From NCBI RefSeq assembly GCF_002091635.1, contig NZ_BDAC01000035.1, positions 1 through 45,634 on the forward strand: DNA of 45,634 bases. Reading direction: 5' to 3'. Positions 25,495-34,381 of the stretch are shown piece after piece. The DNA is from Pseudomonas indica NBRC 103045. GTDB taxonomy: Bacteria; Pseudomonadota; Gammaproteobacteria; Pseudomonadales; Pseudomonadaceae. Both the position numbers and the translations under genes were made by a program. The notes below the pieces were generated by a model that searched no databases, had not been told where the DNA came from, and saw only the letters and a list, made by a program, of their open reading frames with translations. Numbering within the stretch: the stretch's first letter is position 1; each line of letters opens with the position of its first letter.

Positions 25495-26412
25495 TCAGTT
25501 CGCCAGGGCTTCGGACCAGAGACTGACGGTCAGGCTGTGGCGTTCGCCGGGTGCCAGGTGAACGGCGTCGTCCAGCAGGTTGGCCGTTTCGATGCAGAGC
25601 ATCCGCTGCCAGGCATCGTCGGCGAACTGGGAAAGCCGCCGCGCCTTGTCGATCCACGGGTTCCACACCACCGCCGAATGCGAGCCGCTGGCTTCGAGCT
25701 GGATGCTGCGCTGCCAGCCCGGGTCGAGGATGGCGATCCGCGCCGGTGTGTCCAGATAGATGCGGTCGGTCTCGCCGGTGAAGCGCAGGTCGCTGTCCTG
25801 ATGGCGTTCCTGCCAGTTCTCCAGGGTTTCGATATAGCGCTTGCCGGTCAGCCCCTCGACGCGCACCTGGTGGATGTCGCTGACCGCGAAGTAGCTGTGT
25901 AGCGCCTGGGTCAGGGACACCGGCATGTTGCCCTGGTTGTGGCTGGTCAGGGTGAGGGTCAGGTGTTCGTCGAGCTGGATGGCGAGCGTCAGGGCGACCG
26001 GGTGCGGCCAATCCGGCAGGCCGCCTTCCGGCTGGATGAAGGCGAACTCCAGGCGCACCGCGCCCTCTTCCGCATTGGCGCCGAGCAGCTCCCAGTCCAG
26101 CCCGCGGACTTCGCCGTGGGCCGGGGCCGGTTGCTCGCTGCGGCGCATCGCCTGGACGGCCAGGGGATTGCGCGCCAGGTCGCCGAACCAGGGCCAGCAC
26201 ACCGGGATGCCGCCGCGCACCGACTGGCCCTTCCTGAAGCCGGCCTGCTCACTGAGCCAGATCAACGGTGGCTGGCCATCGCGCTGATAGCTTAGGACCT
26301 GCGCACCCTGCTGGGCGACCAGCAGCTCGGCGGCGTCGGTGCGGACGCGCCAGCAGACCAGTTCGTCCATCTCGACCCGCTCGATCTGCGGGGTTTTGCG
26401 GGAGGGGTTCAT
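25495..26412 (-). CDS. yeaD: D-hexose-6-phosphate mutarotase (YeaD family)
   Basis: A 305-residue aldose-1-epimerase-like protein that interconverts the alpha and beta anomers of glucose-6-phosphate and related sugars in the cytosol. Family signatures are RGGIPVCWPWFG near residue 67, PAHGEVRGLDWELL near residue 96, LTQALHSYFAVSDI near residue 165, and SAVVWNPW with MLCIETAN towards the C-terminus. AAGGAG lies 8 bp before the ATG at 26412. Single gene with its own terminator, divergent from the exporter genes at 26546. Confidence 0.95.
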   Translation of the reverse strand: MNPSRKTPQIERVEMDELVCWRVRTDAAELLVAQQGAQVLSYQRDGQPPLIWLSEQAGFRKGQSVRGGIPVCWPWFGDLARNPLAVQAMRRSEQPAPAHGEVRGLDWELLGANAEEGAVRLEFAFIQPEGGLPDWPHPVALTLAIQLDEHLTLTLTSHNQGNMPVSLTQALHSYFAVSDIHQVRVEGLTGKRYIETLENWQERHQDSDLRFTGETDRIYLDTPARIAILDPGWQRSIQLEASGSHSAVVWNPWIDKARRLSQFADDAWQRMLCIETANLLDDAVHLAPGERHSLTVSLWSEALAN

Positions 26413-26545
26413 GGCGGGACTCCTTGCTGGGTAATGAGCGCATTAGAAACGGGATGACGCTAAAGGCCAATGCCCGCTTGGACAGGTTGGCCGTGATTCT
26501 GATCGACACCTACCATTAGTTTTCTGCTGACGGATGGAGCCGCGA

Positions 26546-27697
26546 ATGCGCAAGTTGCTGATCATCGTCACACTTTCGCTGCTACTCGGCGCACTGATCT
26601 GGTGGTGGCAGCGGCCGCAACCCCTGACCGTGCGACTCGCCGAGGTGGAGCGGGGAGCCGTGGAAACCCTGGTCGCCAACACCCGCGCCGGCACGCTCAA
26701 GCCCTGCCGGCGCACGCACCTGTCCTTCAACCTCGGCGGCCAGGTGACCGAGCGACGGGTGGACGAAGGGCAGCGGGTCGCCACCGGCGACGTCCTGATG
26801 CACCTGCGGCAGGACGAGCAGCAGGCCCGGGTCCGCGAAGCCGAGGCGCGCCTCGATGCCCAGCGCAACAACCGCGAGCAGCGCTGCAACCAGGCCAGCC
26901 TGGACAAGCGCGACCTGCAGCGCCTGCGTCATCTGGCCGAGCGCAAGCTGGCCGCCGCCGACCGTCTCGACCAGGCCGAGACCAAGGCGCGTCTCTCGCA
27001 ACTGGCCTGCGCCGCCAGCGATGTGCTGATCCGCGAGGCCGAGGCGAGCCTGGCCTTGCAGCGCTCCCTGTTCGACCAGACGGTGCTGCGCGCACCCTTC
27101 GACGGCATCGTCGCCGAGATCAACGGCGAGGTGGGGGAGTTCGTCACGCCGTCGCCACCGGGCATCCCGACTCCGCCGGCCATCGACCTGATCGACGACA
27201 GTTGCCTGTATGTGGAGGCGCCCATCGATGAGGTGGATGCCGCCCGCGTGCGCCTCGGCATGCCGGTGCGGATCAGCCTGGACGCGTTCCGCGGGCGCCA
27301 TTTCGACGGCAAGGTGAGCCGCATCGCGCCCTTCGTCCGCGACTTGGAAAAGCAGGCGCGCACCGTGGACGTGGAGGTGCGCTTCGACCAGCCGCCAACG
27401 GACGTGGCCCTGCTCACCGGCTACAGCGCCGACGTGGAAATCCTCCTCGAACAGAAACCCGACGCCCTGCGCATCCCCACCGAGACCCTGCTGGAAGGGC
27501 GCAAGGTGCTGCGCTACGAGCCGGCCGACGGCGTGCTGCACGAAGTGCCGGTGGAGACCGGTCTGGCCAACTGGCGCTGGACCGAGGTGACCGCCGGCCT
27601 GGAACCGGGCGCGCGCATCCTCTCCAGCCTCGACCAGGAAGGCATCGAGGATGGCGTGAAGGTGATAGCGGAGGACGCCGGGGAACGGCCGCGATGA
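26546..27697 (+). CDS. HlyD/MacA-type periplasmic adaptor of an ABC exporter
   Basis: A 383-residue membrane-fusion protein. One N-terminal helix (about 4-22) anchors it in the inner membrane. A lipoyl/barrel-sandwich half (LGGQVTERRVDEGQRVATGD) is followed by a coiled-coil hairpin (about 88-180), the second half (QTVLRAPFDGIVAEI) and a beta-barrel (LGMPVRISLDAFRGRHFDG). I chose the ATG at 26546 because GGAG lies 6 bp before it; an in-frame ATG at 26534 precedes that GGAG. It overlaps the ATPase gene by 4 bases. It should link the exporter to an outer-membrane channel, not encoded here. Confidence 0.9.
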   Translation: MRKLLIIVTLSLLLGALIWWWQRPQPLTVRLAEVERGAVETLVANTRAGTLKPCRRTHLSFNLGGQVTERRVDEGQRVATGDVLMHLRQDEQQARVREAEARLDAQRNNREQRCNQASLDKRDLQRLRHLAERKLAAADRLDQAETKARLSQLACAASDVLIREAEASLALQRSLFDQTVLRAPFDGIVAEINGEVGEFVTPSPPGIPTPPAIDLIDDSCLYVEAPIDEVDAARVRLGMPVRISLDAFRGRHFDGKVSRIAPFVRDLEKQARTVDVEVRFDQPPTDVALLTGYSADVEILLEQKPDALRIPTETLLEGRKVLRYEPADGVLHEVPVETGLANWRWTEVTAGLEPGARILSSLDQEGIEDGVKVIAEDAGERPR

Positions 27698-28389
27698 TCC
27701 GCCTGCGCGGCGTGACCCGCTGCTTCCAGCTCGGCGAGCAACGGGTGATGGGGTTGGACGACGTCGACCTGGACGTGGCGGCGGGCGACTACGTGGCGGT
27801 GATGGGGCCGTCCGGTTCCGGCAAGTCGACCCTGCTCAACGTGCTCGGCCTGCTGGACGCGCCGGACGCCGGCGAATACTGGTTGCAGGACGAGGCCACC
27901 GCCGGACTCAGCGAGGGGCGCCGGGCCGAGCTGCGCAGCCGGCTGATCGGCTTCATCTTCCAGTCTTACCACCTGATCCCGCGCCTGACCGCGCTGGAGA
28001 ACATCGAGCTACCGATGCTGCTGGCCGGCATCGACCCCGCCGAGCGGCGCCGGCGCAGCAGCGCGTTGGTCGAGCGGCTCGGTCTCGGCGACCGCATCGC
28101 CCACCGGCCGGGCGAGTTGTCCGGCGGCCAGCGCCAGCGGGTGGCGATTGCCCGGGCGATGATCATGCAGCCCTCGCTGCTGCTCGCCGACGAGCCCACC
28201 GGCAACCTCGATAGCCGCTCCGGCGCCGAGGTGGTGGCCTTGCTGGAAGAGTTGAACGGCGAGGGCCTGACCCTGATCGTGGTGACTCATGACCCGTCCC
28301 TCGGCCAGCGCGCGGCGCGCCAGTTGAACATGCGCGACGGCCGGATCATCGAAGATATCCAGCGGGAGCGGCGCGATGCGCGCGGCTGA
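27694..28389 (+). CDS. MacB/LolD-type ABC transporter ATPase
   Basis: A 231-residue nucleotide-binding subunit. Walker A is GPSGSGKST, the signature is LSGGQRQRVAIARA, Walker B is LLLADEPTGNLD, and the switch histidine lies in VVTHD. The GNLDSRSG stretch is typical of the MacB/LolD/FtsE group. It energises the two permeases encoded next, overlapping the first by 14 bases. The substrate cannot be told from sequence. Confidence 0.95.
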   Translation: MIRLRGVTRCFQLGEQRVMGLDDVDLDVAAGDYVAVMGPSGSGKSTLLNVLGLLDAPDAGEYWLQDEATAGLSEGRRAELRSRLIGFIFQSYHLIPRLTALENIELPMLLAGIDPAERRRRSSALVERLGLGDRIAHRPGELSGGQRQRVAIARAMIMQPSLLLADEPTGNLDSRSGAEVVALLEELNGEGLTLIVVTHDPSLGQRAARQLNMRDGRIIEDIQRERRDARG

Positions 28390-29587
28390 TGTCTTCGCGT
28401 TCTGCCTCGGCGGCCTGCGCGGGCACCGTTCGCGCAGCCTGATGCTGCTGCTGGCGGTGGGCATCGGCGTGATCGCGGTGAACCTGCTCACCGGTCTCGG
28501 CGAAGGTGCGCGGACCTTCGTGCTCGGCGAGTTCTCCGTGCTCGGGCGCAATACCCTGATCGTCCTGCCCGGGCGCAAGGAAACCACCGGCGGCATGCCG
28601 CCGATCACCGGCCTGGCGCCGCGCGACCTGAGCGTCCAGGACGCCGAGGCCATCGCCCGCCTGCCCGGCATTCGCCGGGTCGCGCCGTTGCAGGCCGGGC
28701 AGATGGAAGTGGTGGTCGGCAACCGCAACCGCGAAGCCTTCACCATGGGCACCACCCACGAATTCTTCGCCATCCGCCAGCTCGACGTCGCCCAGGGCCA
28801 GCCGCTGCCGGCGATGGAGATGGGCCGGGCGGAGTCGGTCTGCGTGATCGGCGGCAAGCTCAAGCGCGAGCTGTTCGGCGACCGCCAGGCCCTCGGCGAA
28901 TGGCTGCGCGCCGGCGACCGGCGTTTCCGCGTGGTCGGTGTGCTCGGCGAGCGCGGCGAGTCGTTGGGCATGGACTTCGGCGAGATGCTCATCATTCCCC
29001 TGGCCAACGCCCAGGCGCTGTTCAACCGCGAAGGGCTGTTCCGGGTGTTCGCCGAGGTGCGTGGGCCGGCCTTCGTCGAGAGCGGCAAGCGGCAGATTCT
29101 GGCGACGATCAAGGAACGTCACGAAGGCAAGGAAGACATCACCGTGATCAGCCAGGACAGCATGCTCGCCGCCTTCGACGACATCCTCGCCGCGCTGACC
29201 CTGGCGGTGGCCGGGATCGCCGCCATCAGCCTGCTGGTGGCGGGCATCCTGATCATGAACGTCACTTGGATTGCGGTGAGTCAGCGCACGGCGGAGATCG
29301 GCCTGCTCAAAGCCATCGGCGCCACGGCCGGGCAGGTGCGGTTGCTGTTCCTCGGCGAGGCGGCGCTGCTCGCCCTCAGCGGTGCGCTGGCCGGGCTGCT
29401 GCTCGGCGAAGCGCTGCTCTGGCTCGGCCGCCAGGCCTGGGGCCTGCCGCTGCATGCGCCCCTGTGGGCGCGGGTCAGTGCGGTGCTGCTGGCGTTGTTC
29501 ACCGCGCTGTTGTTCGCCTGGCTGCCGGCCAGCCGCGCGGCGAGGCTGGAGCCGGTGGTGGCGTTGCGGCCGGCGGGGGCGCGTTGA
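28376..29587 (+). CDS. MacB/FtsX-type ABC permease, first of two
   Basis: A 403-residue permease with a first helix at about 19-40 (RSLMLLLAVGIGVIAVNLLTG), a large periplasmic MacB_PCD-like domain (about 45-265), and three C-terminal helices of an FtsX domain. These include ISLLVAGILIMNVTWIAVSQRTAEIGLLKAIGAT, the usual signature in sequence pieces. In MacB the ATPase and permease are fused; here they are separate, as in LolCDE. Its mate is the permease at 29741. Confidence 0.93.
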   Translation: MRAADVFAFCLGGLRGHRSRSLMLLLAVGIGVIAVNLLTGLGEGARTFVLGEFSVLGRNTLIVLPGRKETTGGMPPITGLAPRDLSVQDAEAIARLPGIRRVAPLQAGQMEVVVGNRNREAFTMGTTHEFFAIRQLDVAQGQPLPAMEMGRAESVCVIGGKLKRELFGDRQALGEWLRAGDRRFRVVGVLGERGESLGMDFGEMLIIPLANAQALFNREGLFRVFAEVRGPAFVESGKRQILATIKERHEGKEDITVISQDSMLAAFDDILAALTLAVAGIAAISLLVAGILIMNVTWIAVSQRTAEIGLLKAIGATAGQVRLLFLGEAALLALSGALAGLLLGEALLWLGRQAWGLPLHAPLWARVSAVLLALFTALLFAWLPASRAARLEPVVALRPAGAR

Positions 29588-29671
29588 TGGATACCTTCTT
29601 CTTTATAGGAACGAGCAGGATTCGATGTGCCAGGCATTTCCCTGCGCTTATTCGGGTTACGGAGCGCGCTC

Positions 29672-29700
29672 TTGTAGGAGCGAGCTCTGCTCGCGAAGCG
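29672..29700. repeat. REP element between the two permease genes
   Basis: TGTAGGAGCGAGCTCTGCTCGCGAA is a Pseudomonas REP-type palindrome (GCGAGC...GCTCGC). A weaker relative, TATAGGAACGAGCAGGATTCGA, lies near 29615. The element fills much of the 153-base gap that separates the second permease from an otherwise overlapping operon. Confidence 0.8.
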
Positions 29701-29740
29701 GCCTCGCAGACACCTGAACGGTGGGGGCGGTAGGACCATG

Positions 29741-30937
29741 ATGCGCTGGGAGGATGGCTTCCGGCTCACCGCGTCGGCGCTGGTCAGCCGCCCGCTGCGC
29801 AGCATCCTGACGCTGCTCGGCGTGGCCATCGGCATCGCTGCGGTGGCGTTGCTCACCGCCATCGGTGAGGGGCTGCGCAGCTACGTGCTGGATAACTTCT
29901 CCCAGTTCGGCACGCGCATCGTCGCCATCCATCCGGGCAAGACCCAGACCGGCGGGCTCGGCGGCCTGCTCAGCAGCGTGCGTCCGCTGAGCATCGCCGA
30001 CGCCGATGCCTTGCGCCGGCTCGGCCATGTCGACGCGGTGGTGCCGATCATCCAGGGCAGCGGCGATGTCCAGTTCGGCCAGCTCAGTCGGCGCAGCGAT
30101 GTCATCGGCGGCGGCCACCAGTTGGCCGAGGCCTGGCGCTTCAAGCTGGCGCTCGGGCAATTCCTCCCACCGGCCCGCGACGGCCGCTCGCCGCCCTACG
30201 TGGTACTGGGCCACAAGCTGCGCACCGAGCTGTTCGGCGAGGAAAACCCGCTGGGCGAGCTGGTGCGGGTCGGCGGCACGCGCTTCCGGGTGATCGGCGT
30301 GATGGAGAAGAAGGGCCAGTTGCTCGGCTTCGACCTCGACGACATCGCCTACATCCCGGTGGACTGGGCGCAGAGTCTGTTCAACCGCGAGGGGCTGATG
30401 GAAATCGACGTGGTATTCAACGCCGGCATCGGCTCGGCGCAGATGGCCGAGCGCATTCGCCGTCTGCTGATCGAGCGGCATGGCGAAGAGGATTTCAACC
30501 TCACCACCCAGGACGACATGCTCGGCAGCCTGAACCGCATCCTCGGGACCCTGACCATCGCCATCGGCGCGCTTGGCGGCATTTCCCTGCTGGTGGGGGC
30601 GGTGGGCATCCTCACCATCATGACCACCACGGTCGGCGAGCGCACCGCCGAGATCGGCCTGCTGCGCGCCATCGGCGCGAGCCCAAGGCAGGTGCTCGGG
30701 CTGTTCCTCGCCGAAGCGACCCTGCTGTCCCTGGCCGGCGGTGTGCTCGGCCTGGGTGCGATGGGTCTGCTGCTGCTCGCCCTGCACCTGGGCGTGCCGG
30801 CGTTGCCGTTGAGTCTGCAACCGTTGTTTCTGCTCCTGGCGCTGGTGTTGTCGGCGCTGATCGGCATCCTCGCCGGCCTGGCCCCGGCGCGGCGGGCGGC
30901 GCGGTTGCATCCGGTGGAGGCGTTGAGGGATGAGTGA
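29741..30937 (+). CDS. MacB/FtsX-type ABC permease, second of two
   Basis: A 398-residue permease with the same plan as the preceding one: first helix about 20-42 (LRSILTLLGVAIGIAAVALL), a periplasmic domain, and a C-terminal FtsX domain with ERTAEIGLLRAIGASPRQV. I prefer the ATG at 29741, 5 bp after AGGA, over the ATG at 29738. The two permeases probably form a heterodimer with the shared ATPase and adaptor, suggesting export of a lipid, peptide or lipoprotein-like cargo (inference). Confidence 0.93.
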   Translation: MRWEDGFRLTASALVSRPLRSILTLLGVAIGIAAVALLTAIGEGLRSYVLDNFSQFGTRIVAIHPGKTQTGGLGGLLSSVRPLSIADADALRRLGHVDAVVPIIQGSGDVQFGQLSRRSDVIGGGHQLAEAWRFKLALGQFLPPARDGRSPPYVVLGHKLRTELFGEENPLGELVRVGGTRFRVIGVMEKKGQLLGFDLDDIAYIPVDWAQSLFNREGLMEIDVVFNAGIGSAQMAERIRRLLIERHGEEDFNLTTQDDMLGSLNRILGTLTIAIGALGGISLLVGAVGILTIMTTTVGERTAEIGLLRAIGASPRQVLGLFLAEATLLSLAGGVLGLGAMGLLLLALHLGVPALPLSLQPLFLLLALVLSALIGILAGLAPARRAARLHPVEALRDE

Positions 30938-30964
30938 GGGGTGTGAGGGGGGCGGGGTGGGGCT

Positions 30965-31012
30965 TGAGTCCGCCCCCTCACCCCAACCCTCTCCCCAAAG
31001 GGGCGAGGGAGC
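30965..31012. repeat. Palindromic repeat copy 2 (intergenic)
   Basis: This nearly repeats the element inside vgrG at 769-816, with about three differences in 48 bases, here in the gap after the exporter operon. It contains CCCTCTCCCC and GGGGCGAGGG arms. Confidence 0.85.
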
Positions 31013-31087
31013 TGTCCGCATGGGCTCGATAGCTTGTGCGAGCACAAGGCGGCAGTGAACCGCGAATTGAAGTCATGCAGGGACAAT

Positions 31088-31130
31088 CCCCTCTACCCTC
31101 TGGGGAGAGGGCTAGGGTGAGGGGGCCGAG
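31088..31130. repeat. Palindromic repeat copy 3, inverted
   Basis: The reverse complement matches the CCCCCTCACCC-AGCCCTCTCCCC core of the other copies. With copy 2 it makes an inverted pair about 75 bases apart, like a bacterial interspersed mosaic element. The pair could fold in RNA and act as an operon end, since no T-tract terminator is visible here. The remaining 31131-31300 shows no gene. Confidence 0.8.
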
Positions 31131-31307
31131 CCAAGTCGGGTACGAAGCGTCGCCCAACCCAAGTCCCCCAATAGGCCATCACTCCCAGATGAAATCACTC
31201 CGAAAAGCACCAACCCACCCATAGATCGAACACCGCTAACCTGCTGCGATCCGACCACCTTCTGACGCCAAATAACGGACAAAACCACACCATCGTTACG
31301 TTCGTCG

Positions 31308-31355
31308 CCTGGCCGGAATGCTGGCCAGGGGAAACTATAGTGATATCAGTTTCCC
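31308..31355. promoter_or_regulatory. Two inverted repeats upstream of gspE, possible operator/promoter
   Basis: CCTGGCC...GGCCAGG (31308-31329) is followed at once by GGGAAACT...AGTTTCCC (about 31328-31355), which spans a TATAGT that could be a -10 box at 31336. No good -35 lies 17 bases upstream, suggesting activator dependence. The gspE start is about 70 bases downstream. The binding protein is unknown. Confidence 0.45.
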
Positions 31356-31425
31356 TACAGTTTCTAAGGGTGTTTCGACGGTGAGACAACCGCACTCACA
31401 GGCCGACACCCGAGGCACACCGACG

Positions 31426-33147
31426 ATGATGGCCGCTGAGCACATTGTGCCCGCCACGGAACAGCCCGACCTCGGGCTCGCTCTGGTCCGGGCCGGGCGT
31501 TTGTCGGAGGCGGATTACAACCGCGTGCGACGCATGCAGGCCGCGCAGGACGATGGACCGCCGCTGGCGACGCTGCTCAACCGCCTCGGATTGGTCTCCG
31601 AGCGCGATATCGCCCAGCAACTGGCCGAGCTGCTGGATGTGCCGCTGGTGGATGCGGCGGAGTTCCCGGTGGCGCCGCTGCTGGGAGAGCGCCTGTCCTA
31701 TCGCTTCCTCAAGGAATGCCGGGCGCTGCCCCTGGAACTCAACGACGGTGAGCTGCTGGTGGCTATGGCCGACCCGCAGGACCGCTTCGTCCGCGAGGCG
31801 CTGGCGCTGGCGGCGGGTTGCCGGATCGCTCCGCGCGTCGCCCTGGGCTCGGAGATCGAGGCCGCCATCGAACGTATCCACGGCCAGGGCAAGAGCCAGA
31901 TGGGCGACATCCTGTCTAAGGTCGAGCCGGCCGAGCAGGACCGCGTCGAGGACGTCGAGCAACTGCGCGACCGCGCCAGCGAGGCGCCGGTCATCCGCCT
32001 GGTCAACCTGATCATCCAGCGCGCGGTGGAGCGGCGCGCCTCGGACATTCACGTCGAGCCCTTCGAGAGCCGCCTGAAGGTGCGCTATCGCATCGACGGC
32101 GTGTTGCAGGAAACCGAGGCGCCGCCGGTGCAGTTGTCGCCGGCGGTGATCTCGCGGATCAAGCTGATGGCGCGGCTGAACATCGCCGAGCGGCGCCTGC
32201 CGCAGGACGGCCGCATCGAGATGCGCGTGCAGGGCAACGATCTGGACATTCGCGTCTCCACGGTGCCGACCATGCACGGCGAAAGCGTGGTGCTGCGCCT
32301 GCTCAACCGCGAGAGCGTGGTGCTGGATTTCGCCGCCCTCGGCTTCAGCGAGCAGCCGCTGCAACGGTTGCGCAGCGTGCTGCGGATTCCCCACGGCGTG
32401 CTGCTGGTCACCGGGCCCACCGGCAGCGGCAAGACCACCACCCTCTACACCGCGCTGAACACCCTGAACACCAGCGAGAGCAAGCTGATCACTGTGGAAG
32501 ACCCGGTGGAGTATCAGCTCGAAGGAGTCAACCAGATTCAGGTCAAGCCCGCCATCGGCCTGACCTTCGCCAATGCCTTGCGCGCCATCGTCCGCCAGGA
32601 CCCGGACGTGATCATGGTCGGCGAGATGCGCGACCTGGAAACCGCGCGCATCTGCATCCAGTCGGCGCTGACCGGCCACCTGGTGCTCTCCACCCTGCAC
32701 ACCAACGACGCGCCGAGCAGCATCGCCCGCCTGCTGGAGATGGGTGTGGAGGACTATCTGCTGACCTCCACCCTCAACGCCGTTCTCGCCCAGCGCTTGG
32801 TGCGCAAGCTCTGCGTGCACTGCCGCGAACCCTACCAACCGCTGCCGGAGATGCTCCGTGAGATGCGCCTGGAGGCGTTCGCCGCCGGCCAGCCGGTGAC
32901 GCTCTACCATGCCCGTGGCTGCCCGCTCTGCAACGGTACCGGCTACCACGGCCGCATCGCCATCATCGAGGTGCTGACCCTCAGCGATACGCTGCGCCGC
33001 TTGATCCTCCAGCATGCCGACGCCGGCAGCCTGATGCTCTGTGCCCGCGAAGAGGGCATGTTGACCATGTACGAGGACGGCTGCCTGAAAGCGCTGGCCG
33101 GGGTCACCAACCTCGAGGAAGTGATTCGCGTCACTCAGGAGTCCTGA
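31426..33147 (+). CDS. gspE: T2SS assembly ATPase GspE
   Basis: A 573-residue hexameric ATPase that drives pseudopilus assembly. An N-terminal MshEN-like domain (about 10-130, with LGLALVRAGRLSEADYNR) is followed by the secretion ATPase core. The core has Walker A GPTGSGKTTTLYTAL, an aspartate-box segment ITVEDPVEYQL, Walker B DPDVIMVGEMRD and HLVLSTLHTNDA. A tetracysteine metal site, CVHC and CPLC, is intact. Start choice is uncertain: ATG at 31426 or 31429, or a GTG at 31381; I use 31426. First gene of the T2SS operon. Confidence 0.95.
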   Translation: MMAAEHIVPATEQPDLGLALVRAGRLSEADYNRVRRMQAAQDDGPPLATLLNRLGLVSERDIAQQLAELLDVPLVDAAEFPVAPLLGERLSYRFLKECRALPLELNDGELLVAMADPQDRFVREALALAAGCRIAPRVALGSEIEAAIERIHGQGKSQMGDILSKVEPAEQDRVEDVEQLRDRASEAPVIRLVNLIIQRAVERRASDIHVEPFESRLKVRYRIDGVLQETEAPPVQLSPAVISRIKLMARLNIAERRLPQDGRIEMRVQGNDLDIRVSTVPTMHGESVVLRLLNRESVVLDFAALGFSEQPLQRLRSVLRIPHGVLLVTGPTGSGKTTTLYTALNTLNTSESKLITVEDPVEYQLEGVNQIQVKPAIGLTFANALRAIVRQDPDVIMVGEMRDLETARICIQSALTGHLVLSTLHTNDAPSSIARLLEMGVEDYLLTSTLNAVLAQRLVRKLCVHCREPYQPLPEMLREMRLEAFAAGQPVTLYHARGCPLCNGTGYHGRIAIIEVLTLSDTLRRLILQHADAGSLMLCAREEGMLTMYEDGCLKALAGVTNLEEVIRVTQES

Positions 33148-33148
33148 G

Positions 33149-34369
33149 ATGGCGCTCTTCCATTACCGCGCGGTGAGCGACAGCGGCGAGGTCCAGCAGG
33201 GCCAGGTGGAGGCAGCCGATGAACAGGCCGTGCTCGAGCAGTTGCGCGCGCGCAGCCTGATCCCCATCGAGATCGGCAACCGACGTGGCTGGCAGGGCTG
33301 GTTGCAGGGGGACGTCGGCGCGCTGCTGCAACGCTCGCGCGGGCATCGGCTGGTGCTGTTGTTCACCCAGCAGTTGGCCTCGTTGCTGCAGGCGGGCGTA
33401 CCGCTGGATCGCTCGCTGGAGATCATGCAGCGGGTCAGCGCCGACCTGCCGATGCAGCAACTGATCGCGCCGATCCAGGAGGGCGTGCGGCGGGGCGCCA
33501 GTCTGTCGCGGGTGCTCGGCGAGCGCCCGGAGCTGTTTTCCGGCTTCTACATCAGCCTGGTGCAGGCCGCCGAAGTGGCCGGCGACCTGGCGGAAGGGCT
33601 GGGCAGTCTGGCCTATTACCTGGAGCGCAGCAAATCGCTGCGCGACAAGCTGGTCTCCGTGCTGATCTACCCGCTGATTCTGCTCGGCGTCTCGGCCACT
33701 TCGCTGCTGGTCATCCTCGTCTACGTCATCCCGCAGTTCCGCCAGTTGTTCGACGACATGGACGCGAGCCTGCCGTTTTCCACCCAGGTGGTGATCGGCC
33801 TCGCCGAGGGCTTGCGCGTGGCCGGACCCTGGCTGCTGCTGGCGGCGCTGGCCGCCGCCTGGGGCGTGCGCCGGGCGCTCCGTCAGCCGGATTACCGCCG
33901 CCGCTGGGACCAGGCCGTGCTGCGCCTGCCGTTGCTCGGCAGCTTGCGCCGGCGCATCGAAACCGCTCGCTTCACCCGCAGCCTGGGCACCCTGCTGAAA
34001 GGCGGCGTGGCCCTGTTGCAGGCCCTGAACATCGCCCGCCAGACCCTCGGCAACCAGCTGATGCTGGAGCAGGTGGGCATCGCCGCGGAGAGCCTCAAGC
34101 AGGGCCGCCAGTTGGCGGCGCCGCTGCTCGCCACCGGGCTGTTCCCGGCGCTGGCGATGCAGATGATCCAGGTGGGCGAGGAAACCGGCCATCTCGACGA
34201 GATGCTGCTGAAGGTCGCGGACACCTACGACCGCGAAGTGGAGATATCGATGCAGCGCCTGCTGGCGGTGCTCGAACCGCTGCTGATCGTTGGCCTGGGG
34301 CTGCTGATCGCCGGCATCATCCTGTCGGTGCTGGTGGCCATCATGAGCATCACCGAACTACCGATCTGA
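33149..34369 (+). CDS. gspF: T2SS inner-membrane platform protein GspF
   Basis: A 406-residue polytopic protein with two GspF domains (about 70-190 and 270-395) and three membrane helices near 170-190, 220-240 and 375-400. Motifs include LFTQQLASLLQAGVPLDRSL, ISLVQAAEVAGDL and the second-domain MIQVGEETGHLDEML. It begins 1 base after gspE, with AGGAG 8 bp upstream. It links the ATPase to the pseudopilus. Confidence 0.97.
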   Translation: MALFHYRAVSDSGEVQQGQVEAADEQAVLEQLRARSLIPIEIGNRRGWQGWLQGDVGALLQRSRGHRLVLLFTQQLASLLQAGVPLDRSLEIMQRVSADLPMQQLIAPIQEGVRRGASLSRVLGERPELFSGFYISLVQAAEVAGDLAEGLGSLAYYLERSKSLRDKLVSVLIYPLILLGVSATSLLVILVYVIPQFRQLFDDMDASLPFSTQVVIGLAEGLRVAGPWLLLAALAAAWGVRRALRQPDYRRRWDQAVLRLPLLGSLRRRIETARFTRSLGTLLKGGVALLQALNIARQTLGNQLMLEQVGIAAESLKQGRQLAAPLLATGLFPALAMQMIQVGEETGHLDEMLLKVADTYDREVEISMQRLLAVLEPLLIVGLGLLIAGIILSVLVAIMSITELPI

Positions 34370-34381
34370 AGGGGAACCCGC

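Noticed and set aside
29588-29740. Start of the second permease upstream at 29588 in a longer frame
   Set aside because: The frame through the REP element has no ribosome site and no membrane-protein features, and it does not join the permease frame cleanly.
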